Source: Rhodospirillaceae bacterium (GTDB lineage Bacteria; Pseudomonadota; Alphaproteobacteria; Bin65). From it: a stretch of 64,000 bases of DNA. The stretch's first letter is position 1; the number at the start of each line of letters is the position of its first letter. A program made the translations under genes and the position numbers. This document shows positions 19,997 through 29,104 of this stretch, piece by piece. The notes under the pieces are model-generated. The model was not told the DNA's origin, did not search any database, and worked only from the letters and a program-made list of their open reading frames with translations. The DNA lies in contig WTGH01000041.1 in the NCBI GenBank assembly GCA_011523655.1, positions 24,436 through 88,435 on the forward strand. The letters run 5' to 3'.

Positions 19997-20121
19997 TCCC
20001 CCTCCCCTTGGGGGAGGGGCTAGGGGAGGGGTCGCCTGCCGCCGCGCCGATTCCGCCCTAGGTGCTGCTGCATTCGCCGCATACCCCTCCCCCTAACCCC
20101 CTCTCCCAAGGGGAGGGGGGA
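19997..20121. repeat. C/G-tract palindromic intergenic repeat
   Basis: The left arm CCCCCTCCCCTTGGGGGAGGGG continues CTAGGGGAGGGG (19997-20031); the right arm is CCCCTCCCCCTAACCCCC then TCTCCCAAGGGGAGGGGGG (20083-20120). Each arm is itself a small palindrome and the two are mutually complementary. The element fills the space between the convergent clpS and malyl-CoA lyase genes and could act as a transcription block. It resembles the C/G-rich dispersed palindromes common in high-GC proteobacteria. Confidence 0.75.
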
Positions 20122-20168
20122 CGAGCCTGTGTCCCTGGTTGCCTACGCCGCTCTGCCGGCAGTGCGCC

Positions 20169-21149
20169 TTACCCTTTCGCTGCGATCGCGTCCGCCATCG
20201 TCACGAGGTGTTCGGCCTGGCGGATCGAGGCATAGTCGATCAGCTTGCCGTCGAGGGCCGCGGCGCCGGCGCCGGCGGCTTCGCTTTCCTTCATGGCCGC
20301 GATGATCGCCCGGGCCTTCCCGACTTCGTCGGCCGGCGGCGTGAAGATGTCGTTGGCCAGGCCGATCTGGCTCGGATGGATCGCCCATTTGCCGTCGCAG
20401 CCCAGCACGGCGGCGCGCTTGGCGTGGGCGGCGAATGCCTCCGCGTCGCGGAAGTCGCCGAACGGGCCGTCGCACGGCCGCAGCCCGTTGGCCCGCGCGG
20501 CAACCACCATGCGGGTGATCTCGTAGTGCCACATGTCGGCCCAGTGGAAATCGCGCCGGCCGCTCTCGTCCGGATCGGTCAGCACGCCGTAGTCCGGGTT
20601 GGCGCCGCCGATCTGCACCGTGCGCATCCGGGTCGAGGCGGCATAGTCCGCGGCGCCGAAATGCAGGCTCTCGTTGCGCGGGCTGGCGGCGGCGATGTCC
20701 GTGATGTTCTGCATGCCGAGCGCAGTCTCAATAATCAGCTCAAAGCCGACCCGCTTTTTCCGCCCCATCGCCAGCTCGACCTGGGAAACCAGGGCATCGA
20801 CCGTGTAGACGTCGGCGGCCGTCCCGAGCTTCGGAATCATGATCAGGTCGAGCCGTTCGGAGCAGTTCTCCAGCAGGTCGACGACGTCGCGATACATGTA
20901 GGGCGTATCGAGTCCGTTGATCCGCACCGAAAGCGCCTTGTCGCCCCAGTCGCAGTCGCCGATCGCCTCGATGACGTTCTGGCGGGCCTCCGGCTTTTTG
21001 TCCGGCGCGACCGCATCCTCCAGATCGAGAAAGACGATGTCGGCGTCGCCGGCCGCCGCCTTCTCGAAAAAGCGCGGGCTGGAGCCCGGAACGGCAAGTT
21101 CGCTGCGGTTGAGCCGCGCCGGCGCCGGCGCGATCTGGGTGTGGGACAT
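20169..21149 (-). CDS. mcl1: L-malyl-CoA/beta-methylmalyl-CoA lyase
   Basis: A 326-residue HpcH/HpaI-citrate lyase family TIM barrel. The order LNRSELAVPGSSPRFFEKA, DIVFLDLEDAVAPDKK, LSVRINGLDTPYMYRDVVDL, MIPKLG, ELIIETALGM, GAADYAAS, DGPFGDF and GKWAIHPSQI matches malyl-CoA lyases of Rhodobacter and relatives. Metal ligands are the Glu of ELIIE and the Asp of the GAADYAAS segment; the arginine of SVRING stabilises the enolate. It cleaves malyl-CoA to acetyl-CoA and glyoxylate (ethylmalonyl-CoA pathway, serine cycle or 3-hydroxypropionate variants). The ATG 21149 (MSHTQIAP) is the start; no partner genes of those pathways are adjacent. Confidence 0.88.
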   Translation of the reverse strand: MSHTQIAPAPARLNRSELAVPGSSPRFFEKAAAGDADIVFLDLEDAVAPDKKPEARQNVIEAIGDCDWGDKALSVRINGLDTPYMYRDVVDLLENCSERLDLIMIPKLGTAADVYTVDALVSQVELAMGRKKRVGFELIIETALGMQNITDIAAASPRNESLHFGAADYAASTRMRTVQIGGANPDYGVLTDPDESGRRDFHWADMWHYEITRMVVAARANGLRPCDGPFGDFRDAEAFAAHAKRAAVLGCDGKWAIHPSQIGLANDIFTPPADEVGKARAIIAAMKESEAAGAGAAALDGKLIDYASIRQAEHLVTMADAIAAKG

Positions 21150-21278
21150 GGCGGAGCCTGCTCGAACGGGGATGACGCGGCGCACCATAGGAGGCGCGCT
21201 CAAGCCTTCGGAATCTCGAAAGTGTCGCGCCGGCCGGCCGCGCCCCAAAGCGGCCGCACCGGTCCGCGCGATGGACGG

Positions 21279-22196
21279 CTAATCCGCCGGCCGGCCGGCG
21301 AGGGGATGGTGGTCCTCGACCAGCCGCCGCAGCCGCTCGTCCAGCACATGGGTATAGATCTGCGTGGTCGAGATGTCGGCATGGCCGAGCATTTGCTGGA
21401 CGCTGCGCAGGTCGGCGCCGCGGTTGAGCAGATGGGTCGCGAAGGCATGGCGCAGGACATGGGGCGACACCCGGGGCGGATCGATTCCCGCCCTGATCGC
21501 CAGGTCCTTCAACAGCTGGCCGAAGCGGTGGCGGGTCAGATGGCCCGCTCCGGAGTGCGACGGAAACAGGAAACGCGATGCCGCGAGGCGCGGATTCCGG
21601 TTGCGGACCTCGACCCAGGCCTGAACCGCTTCCCGCGCCGCCCGGTTCAGCGGCACCAGACGCTCCTTGCCGCCCTTGCCGCGTACCAGGATCAGGCGCG
21701 GGTCGCGGACCGCCGCGGCCAGCGGCAGGCTGACCAGTTCGCTGACCCGCATCCCGGTTGCATAGAGCAGCTGCATCAGCGCAACCAGGCGGACGCCGTC
21801 CGGCCCCGGGCGGTCGCCGGCCGCCTGCAACAGGCCGTCGACCTCCGGCTCGGAGAGGAGCTTCGGCAGCGGGCGGCCCCGCCTAGGCGCTTCCAGCGTC
21901 GCCGTCGGATTGTCGGCGCGCCGGCCTTCGGCGTGCAGAAAGCCGTAGAACTGGCGCATCGCGGACAGGCGGCGCGCGGCGGTCCGCGGCGCCATGCCGG
22001 ACCGGTCGAGCGCCGCCAGATACCCGCTCAGGGCGGCCGGCCCGGCATCGTCGAGGCTCGCCCCTTCTTCGGCCAGGAAGGCCGCCAGATGCGCAAGGTC
22101 GCGCCGATAGGCCTGGACAGTGTTATCCGAGGCGCCGCGCTCGGCGCGCAGCATCTCCTCGAACAGGTCGGCCGATGGCGGCAGTCCTGCGGTCAC
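21279..22196 (-). CDS. xerD: Tyrosine recombinase XerD
   Basis: A 305-residue site-specific recombinase that resolves chromosome dimers at dif with XerC and FtsK. The N-terminal SAM-like core-binding domain covers residues about 1-100. The catalytic residues are visible: Arg150 (TGMRVSEL), Lys174 (GKGGKE), His246/Arg249 (PHVLRHAFATHLL), His272 (LGHADISTTQIYTHV) and nucleophile Tyr281. Full length and lack of any adjacent integrated element argue for the housekeeping protein and not a phage integrase. Divergent orientation to aroK with an unknown gene between. Confidence 0.93.
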   Translation of the reverse strand: MTAGLPPSADLFEEMLRAERGASDNTVQAYRRDLAHLAAFLAEEGASLDDAGPAALSGYLAALDRSGMAPRTAARRLSAMRQFYGFLHAEGRRADNPTATLEAPRRGRPLPKLLSEPEVDGLLQAAGDRPGPDGVRLVALMQLLYATGMRVSELVSLPLAAAVRDPRLILVRGKGGKERLVPLNRAAREAVQAWVEVRNRNPRLAASRFLFPSHSGAGHLTRHRFGQLLKDLAIRAGIDPPRVSPHVLRHAFATHLLNRGADLRSVQQMLGHADISTTQIYTHVLDERLRRLVEDHHPLAGRPAD

Positions 22197-22220
22197 CGTG
22201 TTCCGGCCCCGGCCGCGGCT

Positions 22221-23975
22221 TCAGAGGTGGCGCGCCAGCGCCGATTCGACGGCGAGCTGGCGCGCTTCGCGTTCGAGGCCCACGGCGCGCAGGCCGAACA
22301 CGGCGTCGCGCAGGATCTGGCGCGGCACCCGGCGCAGGGAACGGCCGTTCACAAGGGTGAGGATACGCAGGACCGCCAGGCCGCGCCGGCCGTCGGCCGC
22401 CGCTTCGAGCAGGGCGGCGTCGCGTTCCGGGCGCGCCTTCCGCGCGGCCTTCCGTTCTTCGGCGGTTTCGCTGCGCCACGGCCGGGGAATATCCTCCGCG
22501 CGCCCGAGACCGTCGAACAGCGCCTTCAGATCGGCAAGATGGACCGCCGCGCTATCGCGGTTCCTCCAGCGTTTGAACCCGATCCAGGACTTGATCGTTT
22601 CCGGGGTTTCCCGGGTCGCCGCCGCCGCCAGCAAGGCCGGCACGGTGATGCGGTGCAGGTCGGCGGGATTGCGGAACGGCGCCGCCTTGAGGAACCGGTA
22701 CCAGGCGAAAGCCTCCCGGGTCCGGCCGGTCGCGAAATAGGCCCGCGCAATATGCGCCGCCTGGTCCTGATAGGCCGGGGACGGGCTGACATCCGCGAGG
22801 AACGGCACCGTCAGCCGTGCCGCCAGCATCTCGGCGCCCTCGTCGCCCTTCATCGCAGCGCCCAGCGCGAGGCGCCACCACGCGGCGAGGATGTGCACAC
22901 GCCCGGGCGGATCGCCGGCCCCGGCGGCCGCAAGATACAGGTGCGCCCGGGCCCACGGATCGAAATCGCGCAGGCGCGTTGCCCTTGCGTCGGCGATTTC
23001 CTGCGGCGATGCGCGGACGCCGGCATAGAGCGCGGCCAGCTTGCGATCCGCGGGCGCGCCCCGCGCCAGGGCGCGCTCCAGCGCGCGGACCCGCATGGTC
23101 CAGCGGATTTTCGGATTGTCCGAAAGGGCGATCAGGGCGCCGGTGGACAGGTTTTTCAGGTTCGCCGATTTGACGCCGACCTTGCGGCTGTGCAGCATCG
23201 ACAGCGTCAGCGCCAGGGGCTCGACGGGCCGCGCCAGCCATTTCCCGGCCGTGACGGCCATGACCGTCTGCTCGAAGCGCCGGGGCGGCGGCGCGCCCTG
23301 CTCGTGAAGCAGGCGCAGCGCAATTTCCGCCCGTTCGGCGTGACCGCTCAGGATGTGGCAGGCGATCCGCGCCTGCTCGATGAAGGGCGCGGTGGCGCCG
23401 GGAACGGCGGCGACCGCGGCGCAGGCTTCCTTTGCGTCGCCGGCGAGGAACCGGGCGCGGATCGCGGGATAGGGCGAGGCCGCCGCAGCCCGCGTCCGGG
23501 CCGCCAGCTCGACGGTGTCGCGGACCGCACCCATCCGGATCAGGGCCTTGAGGCGGGCCCGCAAGAAATCGCTCTGGGGCTTGCCGGCCGGCGCCAGCGC
23601 CACGGTCAGCAGAAGCCGGCGTTGCAGCGCATGCAGCACCGGCGACCGGTTCGCAGCCGGCAGCCGTTCGATCAGGGCCACCACCTCTTCCAGAGCGGCC
23701 CCGCGCCACAGGCCGGCGCCGAGGCCGCCGCTCGTATCGCCCAGGGTGCCGCCCGATCCGGCGCCCGGCGCGCCGAGTTCCTCGACGCGGACTGTCGGCC
23801 GGTTCCCGGGCGGGTCTTCCGCACCGGACCGGTCGATTCGCGTCGGTTTGCTGCTGTCCTGCGCGAGCGACGGTCCGGTCGGGCCGGCAGCGAGACCGAA
23901 CGCGCCGGCCGCCGTCAGCAACAGTCCCGCCGCGGGTCCGGGCCGCCGGTATCGGGGAAGTGAGGGTTCGGTCAT
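22221..23975 (-). CDS. Exported alpha-helical protein of unknown function
   Basis: A 584-residue protein with a signal sequence (RPGPAAGLLLTAAGAFGLAAG). The mature part is almost wholly alpha-helical and rich in Ala and Arg, with helical-hairpin patterns resembling degenerate TPR or Sel1 solenoids (for example AHIARAYFATGRTREAFAWY and ARFLAGDAKEACAAVAAVPG). No catalytic motif is seen. The start may be ATG 23975 or an in-frame ATG eight codons upstream at 23999; neither has a clear ribosome site. It lies 24 bases before xerD on the same strand, so the two may be one operon. In this position between xerD and aroK a similar large unknown gene is common in related bacteria, from memory. Confidence 0.72.
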   Translation of the reverse strand: MTEPSLPRYRRPGPAAGLLLTAAGAFGLAAGPTGPSLAQDSSKPTRIDRSGAEDPPGNRPTVRVEELGAPGAGSGGTLGDTSGGLGAGLWRGAALEEVVALIERLPAANRSPVLHALQRRLLLTVALAPAGKPQSDFLRARLKALIRMGAVRDTVELAARTRAAAASPYPAIRARFLAGDAKEACAAVAAVPGATAPFIEQARIACHILSGHAERAEIALRLLHEQGAPPPRRFEQTVMAVTAGKWLARPVEPLALTLSMLHSRKVGVKSANLKNLSTGALIALSDNPKIRWTMRVRALERALARGAPADRKLAALYAGVRASPQEIADARATRLRDFDPWARAHLYLAAAGAGDPPGRVHILAAWWRLALGAAMKGDEGAEMLAARLTVPFLADVSPSPAYQDQAAHIARAYFATGRTREAFAWYRFLKAAPFRNPADLHRITVPALLAAAATRETPETIKSWIGFKRWRNRDSAAVHLADLKALFDGLGRAEDIPRPWRSETAEERKAARKARPERDAALLEAAADGRRGLAVLRILTLVNGRSLRRVPRQILRDAVFGLRAVGLEREARQLAVESALARHL

Positions 23976-24223
23976 CGTTCGCGTCAGGGGATAGACCATC
24001 GTCCCGGTGCCGTATGCCCGGCCGTGCCCTTACCGGCATTTCTGCGGCCCGGCAAAAAAGAAAATGCTGGCGCCGGGAGGATATCCGACCGACATATTGC
24101 GGCGATATTGCGGCGTGGGCAGCCTTTGCCGCACCTTGTGTACCCGCAGGGCGACCGCGCCAATGTCTTCGCCCGGCATTGCCGGGAAACCGGACGCATC
24201 GTAGTTGCAGGACCGCACTGAGC

Positions 24224-24811
24224 ATGACGGCCCACAGCGAAACATCCCGACTCCGCGTCGACAGGACGGTTGTCCTCGTCGGCCTGATGGGCGTCGGCAA
24301 GTCCGCGGTCGGCCGGCGGTTGGCCAGGCGGCTCGACCTGCCGTTCATCGACGCCGACGCCGAGATCGAGGCAGCCGCAGGCAACAGCATCGAGGAGCTT
24401 TTCCGGCAGCATGGCGAAGCGGAATTCCGCGCCGGCGAGCGCAGGGTCATCGCCCGGTTGCTCGAAGGCGAACCGCATGTCCTTGCCACCGGCGGCGGCG
24501 CTTTCATGGATCCCGAGACGCGCAGCCTGGTCAGGGCGCGGGGCATATCGATCTGGCTGAACGCCGATCTGGATACCCTTGTGGAACGGGTGAGCCGCCG
24601 CAACAACAGGCCGCTCCTGAAAAACGGCGATGCGCGGCAGACCCTGTCGGACCTGATGGCGATCCGCAACCCGGTCTATGCGGAGGCGGACATTACCGTC
24701 GCCAGCGTCGACCGGCCGCTGGGCGAAATGACGGTCCGGGTGGCCGACGCGCTTCAGGACTGGATCGCCGCCCATCCGGAAAGGGCATTGCGGCCGGCGC
24801 CGAAGCGATGA
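24224..24811 (+). CDS. aroK: Shikimate kinase
   Basis: A 195-residue kinase phosphorylating shikimate at O3. The P-loop GLMGVGKSAVG is at 20-30, the shikimate-binding IDADAEIE (usual DxD) at about 42-49, and VLATGGGAFMDPETR carries the GGG shikimate/Mg motif. The lid region RPLLKNGDARQTLSDLM carries the conserved RPLL arginine. The stop codon overlaps the aroB start (ATGA), so the two are translationally coupled, the arrangement usual in alphaproteobacteria. Confidence 0.95.
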   Translation: MTAHSETSRLRVDRTVVLVGLMGVGKSAVGRRLARRLDLPFIDADAEIEAAAGNSIEELFRQHGEAEFRAGERRVIARLLEGEPHVLATGGGAFMDPETRSLVRARGISIWLNADLDTLVERVSRRNNRPLLKNGDARQTLSDLMAIRNPVYAEADITVASVDRPLGEMTVRVADALQDWIAAHPERALRPAPKR

Positions 24812-25959
24812 CGGGATCCGAAACCTCGCCCGGCAATCCCGTGGCGCGCGTCCGGGTCTCCCTCGCCGAGCGCAGCTACGACATCCTGATCGCCAACGGG
24901 CTGCGCCGCCGGTTTGCGGCGGAAATCGCGGCGGCATTGCCCCGGCCGCGCGCCATCGTCGTGACCGACGAGACCGTTGCCGGGCACTATCTGGCGCCGC
25001 TGGAGGCCGGCCTCGCGGCGGCCGGCGTTTCGGCCGATTCGATCGTCCTTCCGCCCGGCGAGGAGACCAAGTCCTTCGCCCATCTGGAGCGGTTGACCGC
25101 GCAATGCCTCGATCTCGGCCTGGAGCGGCGCGACACGCTGATCGCGCTGGGCGGCGGCGTGATCGGCGACCTTGCGGGCTTCGCCGCGGCGATCCTGCTG
25201 CGCGGGATCGGCTGCATCCAGCTCCCGACGACGCTGCTCGCCCAGGTCGATTCGTCGGTCGGCGGCAAGACGGCGATCGACATGCCGGTCGGCAAGAACC
25301 TGGTCGGCGCCTTCCACCAGCCGGTGCTCGTGCTGATCGACCCGGAGACGCTGGACACGCTCGACCGGCGCCAGCGCCTGGCCGGCTATGCCGAGACCGT
25401 CAAATACGGGCTGATCCGCGACCGCGCCTTTTTCGAATGGCTGGAGGCGAATGGCGGCAGGGTGGTCGACGGCGGCGGTGGCGATGGCGGGAACGGCGCG
25501 CGCGTCCGGGCCATCGAGACCGCCTGCACGGCAAAGGCGGACATCGTTGCCCGCGACGAGCGCGAGGCCGGCGAGCGTGCGCTGCTGAATCTCGGCCACA
25601 CCTTCGCCCATGCGCTCGAAACGGCGACCGGCTACAGCGACCGCCTGCTGCACGGCGAAGCCGTCGCCATCGGCATGTGCATGGCCTTCGACCTGTCGGC
25701 CGAACTGGGATGGGCCGCCAGGCAGGAGGCCGCGCGGGTCCGGGCCCATCTCGAGTCCGTCGGCCTGCCGACCGCGCCCGCCGCCGTCGCCGGCCTCGGC
25801 CTCACGCCGGCCGCGATGGCCGGCCTGATGCGCAGGGACAAGAAGGTCGCCGACGGCCGGATCGTCTTCGTCATGGTCCGCGGCATCGGCGAGGCCTTCG
25901 TCACCGCCGCGGTCGAAGAGAGCGACCTGGAGACCTATCTCTCGAAGGTACTGGGCTGA
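24808..25959 (+). CDS. aroB: 3-dehydroquinate synthase
   Basis: A 383-residue NAD- and metal-dependent enzyme making 3-dehydroquinate from DAHP. Landmarks are LPPGEETKSFAHLERL, GGGVIGDLAGFAAAILLRGI (NAD loop), QLPTTLLAQVDSSVGGKTAID, NLVGAFHQP, GYAETVKYG, LLNLGHTFAHALE (zinc histidine) and LHGEAVAIGM (zinc histidine). There is a glycine-rich insertion GGGGDGGNGAR near residues 219-229 not typical of the family but in a surface loop. Start ATG 24808 overlaps the aroK stop by 4 bases. Confidence 0.96.
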   Translation: MTGSETSPGNPVARVRVSLAERSYDILIANGLRRRFAAEIAAALPRPRAIVVTDETVAGHYLAPLEAGLAAAGVSADSIVLPPGEETKSFAHLERLTAQCLDLGLERRDTLIALGGGVIGDLAGFAAAILLRGIGCIQLPTTLLAQVDSSVGGKTAIDMPVGKNLVGAFHQPVLVLIDPETLDTLDRRQRLAGYAETVKYGLIRDRAFFEWLEANGGRVVDGGGGDGGNGARVRAIETACTAKADIVARDEREAGERALLNLGHTFAHALETATGYSDRLLHGEAVAIGMCMAFDLSAELGWAARQEAARVRAHLESVGLPTAPAAVAGLGLTPAAMAGLMRRDKKVADGRIVFVMVRGIGEAFVTAAVEESDLETYLSKVLG

Positions 25960-26020
25960 CCGGCCGGCCCCTCCCCGCGGCATCCCGCTGACTCTTCCTG
26001 TGGCAGCCCCCATAGCAATC

Positions 26021-27313
26021 ATGGAACTCTTCCTCGATATCCTTCCGATACTCCTGCTGGTGATGCTCTCGGCCTTCTTCTCCGGGTCCGAGACCGCGAT
26101 GACGGCGGCCTCCCAGCCCCGGATGCTGGAGCTTGAGCGCCAGGAGGTCGCCGCGGCCGGCATCGTAAACCGCCTGCGGGCGCGGACCGACCGGCTGATC
26201 GGCGCCATCCTGTTCGGCAACAATCTGGTGAACATCCTGGCGTCGGCGCTGGCGACCGGCCTGTTCATCGGCTGGTTCGGCGCGAATGGCGTGTTCTACG
26301 CCACCATCGTCATGACGCTGCTGGTGCTGATCTTCGCCGAGGTGATGCCGAAGGCCTACGCCATCAACCATGCCGACAGCGCCGCCCTGCGCATCGCGCC
26401 GGTGCTGCGCCCCGTGGTGTCTGTGCTGGCGCCGGCGGCGCAGGCGATCCAGCTTGTCGTGGAGGGAACCTTCCGGCTGTTCGGCGTCCGGTTCGAGAGC
26501 ACCCTCTCCCCGGCGGCGAGCGAGGAGGAGCTGCGCGGCGCGATCCGGATGCATGCCGCGCTCGAACCCGACCCGGAGGTCGACGCCGAGCGCGAAATGC
26601 TGGCGAGCATCCTGGATCTCGGCGACGTCGAGGTCGAGGAGATCATGACCCACCGCTCCGGCGTGGCGATGATCGACGTCGACAAGCCGGCGCCGGAAAT
26701 CGTCAAGCAGGTGCTGGCGAGCCCCCATACCCGCCTGCCGGTGTACAAGGGCGATCCGGACAACATCGTCGGCGTTCTGCACGCCAAGGATCTGCTGCGC
26801 GCCGTCCACCGCGCCGGCGGCGACGTCGAGAAACTGAAAATCCGCAAGATCGCCACCGCGCCCTGGTTCATCCCCGAATCGACGGCGCTGCTCGACCAGC
26901 TCCACGCCTTCCGCGAGCGGCGCGAACATTTTGCAACCGTGGTCGACGAATACGGCGCCTTCATGGGCATCGTGACGCTGGAGGACATCCTGGAAGAGAT
27001 CGTCGGCGACATCGCCGACGAGCACGACCGGACGGTCGCCGGGGTGCGCGCCGGGCGCGACGGCTCGCTGGTCGTCAACGGCGACGTGACGATCCGCGAC
27101 CTCAACCGGGAATACGGTTGGGACCTGCCCGACGAACACGCCGCCACCGTCGCCGGCCTGGTCATGCACGAGGCGCGGCGGATCCCCGAAGTGCGCCAGG
27201 TCTTCGCCTTCCACGGCTTCCGCTTCGAAATCCTGCGCCGCCGCGGCCACCGCGTCACCTCCATCCGGGTGGCCCGGCTCGACGACGCCGGGGCGGAGGC
27301 CGGCGGCGCCTGA
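26021..27313 (+). CDS. CorC/HlyC-family protein: DUF21 membrane domain, CBS pair and CorC-HlyC tail
   Basis: About 430 residues: a DUF21/CNNM membrane domain (residues about 1-180; FFSGSETAMTAAS, LFGNNLVNILASA, FAEVMPKAYA), paired CBS domains (about 200-330; EIMTHRSGVAMIDVD, TRLPVYKGDPDNIVGVLHAKDLL, FATVVDEYGAFMGIVTLEDILEEIVGDI) and the CorC_HlyC domain to the end. Relatives (CorB/CorC/YfjD) take part in Mg2+ or Co2+ efflux and resistance; older hemolysin labels for this family are misleading. ATG 26021 is preferred over a GTG at 26000 because it starts directly at the first helix. It follows aroB by about 60 bases on the same strand. Confidence 0.9.
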   Translation: MELFLDILPILLLVMLSAFFSGSETAMTAASQPRMLELERQEVAAAGIVNRLRARTDRLIGAILFGNNLVNILASALATGLFIGWFGANGVFYATIVMTLLVLIFAEVMPKAYAINHADSAALRIAPVLRPVVSVLAPAAQAIQLVVEGTFRLFGVRFESTLSPAASEEELRGAIRMHAALEPDPEVDAEREMLASILDLGDVEVEEIMTHRSGVAMIDVDKPAPEIVKQVLASPHTRLPVYKGDPDNIVGVLHAKDLLRAVHRAGGDVEKLKIRKIATAPWFIPESTALLDQLHAFRERREHFATVVDEYGAFMGIVTLEDILEEIVGDIADEHDRTVAGVRAGRDGSLVVNGDVTIRDLNREYGWDLPDEHAATVAGLVMHEARRIPEVRQVFAFHGFRFEILRRRGHRVTSIRVARLDDAGAEAGGA

Positions 27314-27952
27314 TCCCGGAGGGCGTCCCCAACCTTAGATTTCTCTGCGAGCAGCCGCCCGGAAATAATTTGCAGCGGGCAACGCAATCCTGCGTGCCCT
27401 TCCATCCTTGCCGCCCTGCACCCCCCATAAGGTGGGCTCCGCCGGGCTGGTCTTTCAACAATATTTCCTTTTTTTCGATAATATTCCTTGACACGGTCGT
27501 TTCCGCGCCCTATATCGGCCCCGTCAACGCCCGAAGTGCGCCTGCCGAGGCCGGCCGACGCCCCCCGAAAAGAAGCAAACGAAGAATCAAGCGGGGGACC
27601 GTGCGGGATCGCTCCGCCTTTCCCGTTTTCCGGCCCGCCGCCGCCGGTCGGCCATCCTGTGTGCCGCCCCATGCACCACGGGGCCTGACGGCCGGACCCC
27701 GTCCGGTTCGACCCTCCGCTTCGGCCGGGCCATCGTGCCCTCGATCCTGCCCGGCGGCGCCGCCCCCGGTGTCGACCGGCGCTCGCGCCCGGCCGGGAGG
27801 CAGGAAAATTTCCTATCTGGATTATTTTCTTGCACTTCCGTACGGCGTCTTTCCAACGATTCCAAAGGGTTAGGGCTGCCGGACGCACAAAAAAAGTAAA
27901 AGAAAAAAATTGAACATTCATTCAAAATCCGGCCGCTTTCCGGCGTCCGTCT
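27314..27952. other. 640-base intergenic region with AT-rich patches
   Basis: No convincing gene. Two AT-rich patches (27444-27493 and 27806-27925) stand out from the surrounding GC. The first contains a strong sigma-70-like promoter on the plus strand. The second ends with TTGAACATTCATTCAA (27910-27925), an imperfect palindrome similar to the operator-like hairpin at 30332-30351. The middle is GC-rich and has no tRNA cloverleaf or tmRNA tag that I could fold. Confidence 0.5.
27488..27516 (+). promoter_or_regulatory. Sigma-70-like promoter without an obvious gene
   Basis: TTGACA (27488-27493), a 17-base spacer and TATATC (27511-27516) give a near-ideal housekeeping promoter. No open frame with a ribosome site follows in the next 400 bases, so the product would be a small RNA, a leader of unknown length or a relic. 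Confidence 0.5.
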
Positions 27953-29104
27953 TCAGCCGCGAACGTCCCCGGCGCCGGCCAGGGACCGCACCAGCCGCAC
28001 CAGATCCGCCTGCCGCGAAAGGCCGTGCTTGGCGAACATGTGCTTCACATGCGTGCGGATCGTGCTTTCCTTGCGGCCGGTCGCCTTGGCGATCTCCTTG
28101 ACGCTCATGCCCCGGGCCAGCAGAACCGCCACCCGGCTCTCCGTCCGCGTGAGGCCGAGGGCAACTGCGGCCGCGGCCGGATCGACACTGGCCCCGCCGG
28201 CCGGGTCGACGATCAGGACCAGCGCCGCAACCGGCCACGCCGGGTGGTCCGTCTCCTGCCGGTCCACCGGAATCGCATGCAGCACCAGCGGCGGCAGCGC
28301 GCCCGGGCGTCTCACGATCGTCAAGCCGCCGGCGCCACGAATTCCGAGCGGCGGCAGGGCGCGGCCGAGGATTTTCTGGAGACCGTCATTGTTCCGCCGC
28401 GCGCGGGCGAACAGGAACCCGTCCTTGTCGAACAGACCGTCGCCGGTCCGCAGCAGATCGCGGGCGCGGTCGCTCGCCGCCACGATCCGCCCGCGCGCGT
28501 CGAGCTGGACGACGCCGAGGCCGCCGGCCTCGAGCAACTCCGTCAGCGTGGCGCCCAGGGCGCCCGCTCCGGCCAGGGTCTGCCGGACGTGCACGGTCCG
28601 GCGGATATGGGGCAGAAGATACCGGACCGCATCGAGCTGCGCGGACGACCAGCCCTCGCCGTCCACCGGGTCGTTGACCTGCCACATGATGCGCGAGCCG
28701 CCGGGCCCGTCCAGGCGCACGTCGATCCCGTTCCCGGCATGGGCGAAGGTCCGCAGGGCGTTGTAGGCCTCCGAGGTCTTGCGCTCTTCCTCGGTGTAGA
28801 GCTCGGTGACGGGGATCAGCCGGTTGAAGGGGAGGCGCCGCAGGCGGGGCACCCCTTCATCCACGGGGTGATAGGTCTCCATCCAGAGGCGCTCCAGGTC
28901 CCGGCGCCGTTGTCCGCGCAGGCAGGTCCACATCAGGTAGAGCCGGAAGTCCTCGTCCGTGTCCCCGTCGCCGCACGCCAGGGTGCTGCCATGCGTGCCG
29001 AGGGCTTCGTCGATCAGCGCGGCGGCGCCCGACCAGTCGGCAGGGTCGAGGGCCGCCTTGTGCAGCGCGGCGAGAATGCGCTCGAACGATCCTTCGACGA
29101 TCAT
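27953..29104 (-). CDS. LuxR-type transcriptional regulator
   Basis: About 383 residues. The C-terminal 60 residues form a LuxR helix-turn-helix: LGLTRTESRVAVLLARGMSV KEIAKATGRKESTIRTHVKHMFAKHGLSRQADLVRLV, with the conserved EIA and T.RTHVK..F.K recognition helix. The long N-terminal part (MIVEGSFERILAALHKAALD onward) resembles unknown sensory regions of stand-alone LuxR regulators; residues about 220-330 have PAS-like features (GLGVVQLDARGRIVAASDRA). It is not an autoinducer-binding domain. The ATG at 29104 starts the conserved N-terminus; GTG 29251 or ATG 29242 would add 49 or 46 low-complexity residues. Divergent from the DUF2889 gene. Signal and targets unknown. Confidence 0.85.
   Translation of the reverse strand: MIVEGSFERILAALHKAALDPADWSGAAALIDEALGTHGSTLACGDGDTDEDFRLYLMWTCLRGQRRRDLERLWMETYHPVDEGVPRLRRLPFNRLIPVTELYTEEERKTSEAYNALRTFAHAGNGIDVRLDGPGGSRIMWQVNDPVDGEGWSSAQLDAVRYLLPHIRRTVHVRQTLAGAGALGATLTELLEAGGLGVVQLDARGRIVAASDRARDLLRTGDGLFDKDGFLFARARRNNDGLQKILGRALPPLGIRGAGGLTIVRRPGALPPLVLHAIPVDRQETDHPAWPVAALVLIVDPAGGASVDPAAAAVALGLTRTESRVAVLLARGMSVKEIAKATGRKESTIRTHVKHMFAKHGLSRQADLVRLVRSLAGAGDVRG

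Noticed and set aside
21279..22196. XerD as the integrase of a mobile island
   Set aside because: It has full housekeeping XerD features, sits in a stable neighbourhood beside aroKB and is 15 kb from the atypical region.
20139..23963. A 1274-residue open frame on the plus strand opposite malyl-CoA lyase, xerD and the unknown gene
   Set aside because: Antisense of three supported genes; low-complexity Arg/Gly/Ala composition and no family.
24094..24115. Two tandem copies of ATATTGCGGCG upstream of aroK
   Set aside because: Only two units of 11 bases; too short to call a regulatory or satellite repeat.
27555..27600. GCAAACGAAGAATCAAGC, resembling the start of a tmRNA tag reading frame
   Set aside because: The frame does not end in an ALAA-type tag and no tRNA-like domain is near.
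27690..27740. A GGTTCGACCC stretch resembling a tRNA T-arm
   Set aside because: No acceptor, D or anticodon stem could be built around it.
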